The translations under genes were made by a program, and so were the position numbers. From contig CAJNDT010001224.1 in the NCBI GenBank assembly GCA_905221615.1, positions 1,734,902 through 1,798,901 of the forward strand: a stretch of 64,000 bases of DNA, written 5' to 3'. Positions within the stretch are counted from its first letter, which is position 1. Each line of letters begins with the position of its first letter. A model generated the notes under the pieces. That model was not told the DNA's origin and ran no database searches. It worked only from the letters and a program-made list of their open reading frames with translations. Of this stretch, positions 61,094-64,000 are shown in pieces. This stretch comes from Symbiodinium sp. CCMP2592. Taxonomy: Eukaryota; Sar; Dinophyceae; Suessiales; Symbiodiniaceae.

Positions 61094-61196
61094 CTTAGTA
61101 GCTGAGTGGATACACTTTACACTTTTTGGACAATATTACCCACTTTAAAACTGAAAGTGTGCACTTTTGGGGGGCTTATGAGCTCAGCAACTAAGT
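61094..61196. mobile_element. MITE family V, single copy seen
   Basis: CTTAGTAGCTGAG faces CTCAGCAACTAAG; ACTTTACACTTTTTGG is mirrored inside. Confidence 0.65.
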
Positions 61197-61285
61197 AACC
61201 AAGGCCCCAAGCCCTAAATTCCTGACCAATACCGCTGCTTTACGGAGCTCAACAAACCAGAACCCTAAGCGGGGAGCCCCGGTAC

Positions 61286-61394
61286 CCCAGAGACTCCAAG
61301 ATCCCTTAGTTAAGGAATATACCTGAAATCAAAATAGGGATCCTACCATAATTTAAGGTATACTCCTGAATGACGGGGTATTGGAGTCTTTGGG
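61286..61394. mobile_element. MITE family E copy
   Basis: CCCAGAGACTCCAAGATCCC faces GGGTATTGGAGTCTTTGGG, abutting the next element. Confidence 0.85.
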
Positions 61395-61396
61395 TA

Positions 61397-61515
61397 CTTG
61401 GAGGGCCATGGGACTTAGTAAGTAGGGTTTGAGGACCTTAATTGGGGCTATAAGTACATATAAGTGTGGTTACCCTACAACTAACCCCATTTACTGAGTC
61501 TCATGATCCTTTAAG
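61397..61515. mobile_element. MITE family A copy
   Basis: TA|CTTGGAGGGCCATGGGAC faces GTCTCATGATCCTTTAAG|TA. Confidence 0.88.
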
Positions 61516-61618
61516 TATGTGACTGCCCCCGCTTCGAGGTGAACCTGAGAGCGCCGGGTGTCCTGGCCGAGGATGGTTCGCTCACGGCAGGGCTTCCCGG
61601 AGTCCGGCTTGACAGGGT
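61516..61618 (+). CDS. Probable exon starting at a family A MITE end
   Basis: Directly after CCTTTAAG: CDCPRFEVNLRAPGVLAEDG SLTAGLPGVRLDR, ending CAGG|GTATAA. Third positions about 76% G or C. Confidence 0.55.
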
Positions 61619-61760
61619 ATAAGGTTTAGGGTATAGGCTATAGGGTTTGGGTATAGGGTTTAGGGTATAGGCTATAGGGTTTAGGTTTAGGGTTTAGGGT
61701 ATAGGCTATAGGGTTTAGGTTCAGGGTATAGGGTTTGGGGTTTAGAGTTTAGGGTATAGT
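61619..61760. repeat. Telomere-derived repeat (TTTAGGG with TATAGGC units)
   Basis: GGTATAGGCTATAGGGTTTA repeated with small changes, a higher-order derivative of the heptamer. Confidence 0.8.
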
Positions 61761-61862
61761 GCTCGTTATGGTTGCCGAGGGCCTAGAAGGTTTCATCCCG
61801 TTGCACTTTTAACATTGACTATTCTAAACGTATGTGTCTACTGTATCTATCTATCTCGTTCT

Positions 61863-61971
61863 ACATGGGCGGTTGTCAAAATTCTGGTCCCTTGTTGGGT
61901 CCCTAATATAGTACGGCACCTAGTGTTTAGGGTACCCAAGAAGGCACCATAGATTTGACAACCACCCACAT
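61863..61971. mobile_element. MITE family D copy
   Basis: ACATGGGCGGTTGTCAAAAT faces AGATTTGACAACCACCCACAT. Confidence 0.85.
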
Positions 61972-62102
61972 ATATTTGGGATTTCACGCTTTAGCGTTCT
62001 AGGCACGCTCTAGGGGCTAATTTAGATTTGCGGATTGCCGAGTTCAGGCTTTAGGCTTGTAGGTTGCTCCACGAGCAGCTTCTACGGTAGTCTATACTAT
62101 AG

Positions 62103-62190
62103 CTGTAGCCGAAAAGACCTACCTTTTTAAGGAATCATATATAGAAACCATAATAAGGAACCCTGAAAAGGTAGGCCCTTACGGCTACAG
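62103..62190. mobile_element. MITE related to family H
   Basis: CTGTAGCCGAAAAGACCTAC faces GGTAGGCCCTTACGGCTACAG. Confidence 0.65.
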
Positions 62191-62325
62191 GTAGGTCTTG
62201 TGTTTTGTCGTGTGGAGCTAGCACAGGGGTTCAGTGAGTGTAGTGTTGAGGGAGTCTGGATTCCTGCTTTCGGCTTTAGGGTTTCGGGTTTGTGACGGGA
62301 TTCGAGTCTAGCCTTTATGCATTAG

Positions 62326-62679
62326 ACCCCAGAGCCAAAGGCCCTGGTGTCACTAAAGCGTACAGTAAGAGAATCTGAAAGGCTCATCACACTCAAAGGG
62401 CCCGGTGGTGCTACAGAACCGGGCCGCCTCAAGCTGCGAAATGAGCATAAATGTGTTCTTGTGCATTTCTTCGGGCCATTCCAAGCTTCGGAGGCTTCAG
62501 AAGATTTGGAGAGACATTTGCAGATTCTGAAGACGGCATCTGGGCTTTTTGTTGTCGCGTCAGCGAACCTCCGACTCCATGGATCCAGCAGCCGACTCCT
62601 TCCGATGTACTCAGCTCAGGTTACTTTTCGGATCCTTTTGTTGGACACAACCCTGGGTAGTATCAGGGAGACCCCCTAA
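62326..62679 (+). CDS. Probable exon, unknown protein
   Basis: Acceptor CTAGCCTTTATGCATTAG, then TPEPKALVSLKRTVRESERL ITLKGPGGATEPGRLKLRNE and later SEASEDLERHLQILKTASGL FVVASANLRLHGSSSRLLPM. The frame is open for 117 codons; the end after about 62620 is less convincing. Basic, mixed alpha/beta in character, no family recognised. Confidence 0.55.
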   Translation, partial: TPEPKALVSLKRTVRESERLITLKGPGGATEPGRLKLRNEHKCVLVHFFGPFQASEASEDLERHLQILKTASGLFVVASANLRLHGSSSRLLPMYSAQVTFRILLLDTTLGSIRETP

Positions 62680-62814
62680 ACGGGACCCTTCTTGACCCTA
62701 CTTCTAGCTCTCTTAAAGAGGGGCCTTATTGAGAGGGTCTAGAAAATGCAGAAAAGGACTGTAGGTGACGGCCTGCATACACATCAGTGTCAAGTCACAG
62801 GCCATGCGACGACT

Positions 62815-62912
62815 CATATGGGTAGTTCCCTATATTAGGGTCCCTCTTTTCGTCCCCAATTTTTTTCGGCACCCTTATAGGGATCCCAGTGTATTTAGAG
62901 AGCTACCCATAT
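62815..62912. mobile_element. MITE related to family D
   Basis: CATATGGGTAGTTCCCTATA faces GAGAGCTACCCATAT; interior differs from the main family. Confidence 0.7.
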
Positions 62913-63405
62913 CCAAGACGCTAAACTCTGATTCGCCCTGGGATTGTAAGCCCTCGAAGACCCAAACCACAGACATGCTAAACCAGCCGCAAGGCTCCAA
63001 GCACACCTTCTGTGCGGGCCTAATCTTCATCATACCGTAGTACACACCGAGGGGTTGTGGGAAAGCCCTCGAACCCCAAACGGTGAACCCGTGCACGGAA
63101 GCCGAATAATTCGACCCCGAAATTGTAAACCTGGCAAGCTCTTCGACAGATCCAGCGCAAATCTTACAGAGGTGCAGTGCGCACTGGACCAGGTGGTCAG
63201 TATGCCGAGACAGCTGTGTCCCACCCAGACATCGGCTTCGGTGGTCTTCCCCGTTCTCGGATAACCTCAACTTGTTGTACACAGTTTTGGTTCTTGTCAT
63301 TATAGGGTAGTATTTCCTTCGGACTTGGGAGAGCAAGTGTTGTGGTTCAACCGTCGCATTGTTCCGATTGTTTAACACTGTGGTAAAGGTCTGCGGCTGG
63401 GGCAA
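62913..63405 (-). CDS. Probable coding block, strand not fully settled
   Basis: On the minus strand 176 codons are open (to 62875, inside the MITE). Passages: ATVEPQHLLSQVRRKYYPIM, HTDHLVQCALHLCKICAGSV, GFTVWGSRAFPQPLGVYYGM. Third positions average about 58% G or C. Plus frames of 42-80 codons also exist over parts of it. Confidence 0.43.
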
Positions 63406-63447
63406 ATGCGTTTGGAGTGCAGAGCGAACTTCCTAGTCACATATGTC

Positions 63448-63448
<1 letters not shown>

Positions 63449-63530
<82 letters not shown>
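63449..63530. repeat. CT and TA microsatellites
   Basis: About 65 bp of CT with one TT break, then TA. Confidence 0.9.
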
Positions 63531-63769
63531 GATATATGTATGCATGGTTCCGTAAATACTTACTTATTTACTTACTTGCGTACATGCGTGCATGCATTGC
63601 ATACATTGCATGCTTATGCCTACATGTGTAAATACGTACGATATATATATATATATATATTTATATATGTATGTATCACTACATATATACATTCCTTCGT
63701 GTATACATATATTCAAACGTATAGATGTGCTGTATTGTTCACATATGTATGTATATGCATATGTAAGAA

Positions 63770-63955
63770 GTGGTCTGTGCACGTACGTCGTCCGTATGGT
63801 CGTCGCATCTGATCGTCATTATCATGACCGCCATCATCAGCTTCAGAACACCATGAAACAGTCCGAACCTGCACCGCTCGCCAAGGGAGGAGATGATTCC
63901 ACGCCTTGACGAGCGAGTCAACTGGCCAAAGCGAATCTGAGAGACCGCGCCGCAA
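63770..63955 (-). CDS. Possible exon, strand unsure
   Basis: Minus frame RRGLSDSLWPVDSLVKAWNH LLPWRAVQ to CAG|GTTCGG. The plus frame SDRHYHDRHHQLQNTMKQSE is the rival. Confidence 0.33.
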
Positions 63956-64000
63956 GCTTTGGCTGCATCTCTCCCAAAGCGAGAAATCTAGGGGATGTTC

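Overview
The window looks like nuclear DNA of a dinoflagellate. The best evidence is at 41184-41204 on the minus strand: all 21 bases of the fixed part of the dinoflagellate trans-spliced leader lie directly upstream of an intact, intronless 433-codon gene. That gene reads as a retroposed, once trans-spliced mRNA. A CCCH zinc-finger exon of a type common in alveolates, TTTAGGG-type telomere repeats scattered throughout and about 47-50% GC fit the same origin. No operons, rRNA, tRNA or CRISPR arrays were seen.

Coding content. Two reading frames are long and convincing: the retrogene (39775-41076, minus) and the CCCH protein (51889-52474, plus). The rest is a scatter of short exon-like blocks, usually 60-300 bp. 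Each was called by eye from an open frame with normal amino-acid composition, G or C in the third codon position, and a pyrimidine-AG before it or a GT after it. They are exons of intron-rich genes and cannot be joined into full products here. Runs of same-strand blocks suggest plus-strand genes at about 1.1-2.0, 20.5-23.2, 28.5-31.3, 43.4-44.7, 45.4-47.7, 51.1-53.8, 56.1-62.7 kb and minus-strand genes at about 12.1-13.6, 33.8-36.1 and 56.8-57.3 kb. Where both strands stay open, the strand is stated as unsure. Most products are unrecognised; exceptions are the CCCH protein and an Arg-Ser-rich tail like that of a splicing factor.

Repeats. The space between exons is filled by more than twenty families of 80-130 bp palindromic elements (MITEs), labelled A to V here. 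Several show target-site duplications: TA for A, B, E and H, four bases for G, eight bases for I. Some are nested. Families A and G end in AG, A also carries GTAAGT near its other end, and in several places an exon-like block starts at the exact base after the element, so they may act as introns. Telomere-like blocks run in both orientations, and long microsatellites (GTA, GA, CT, AT, ACAT, poly-G/poly-C) break up the rest.

Region 37.9-41.6 kb is the most complex: two poly-G tracts, inverted arms built from a 20-bp unit, a 68-bp tandem array, and the spliced-leader retrogene inserted inside that array with a 7-bp target duplication.

Limits: exon edges, phases and strands come from reading only, with no transcript or homology data; expect some of the short blocks to be wrong.
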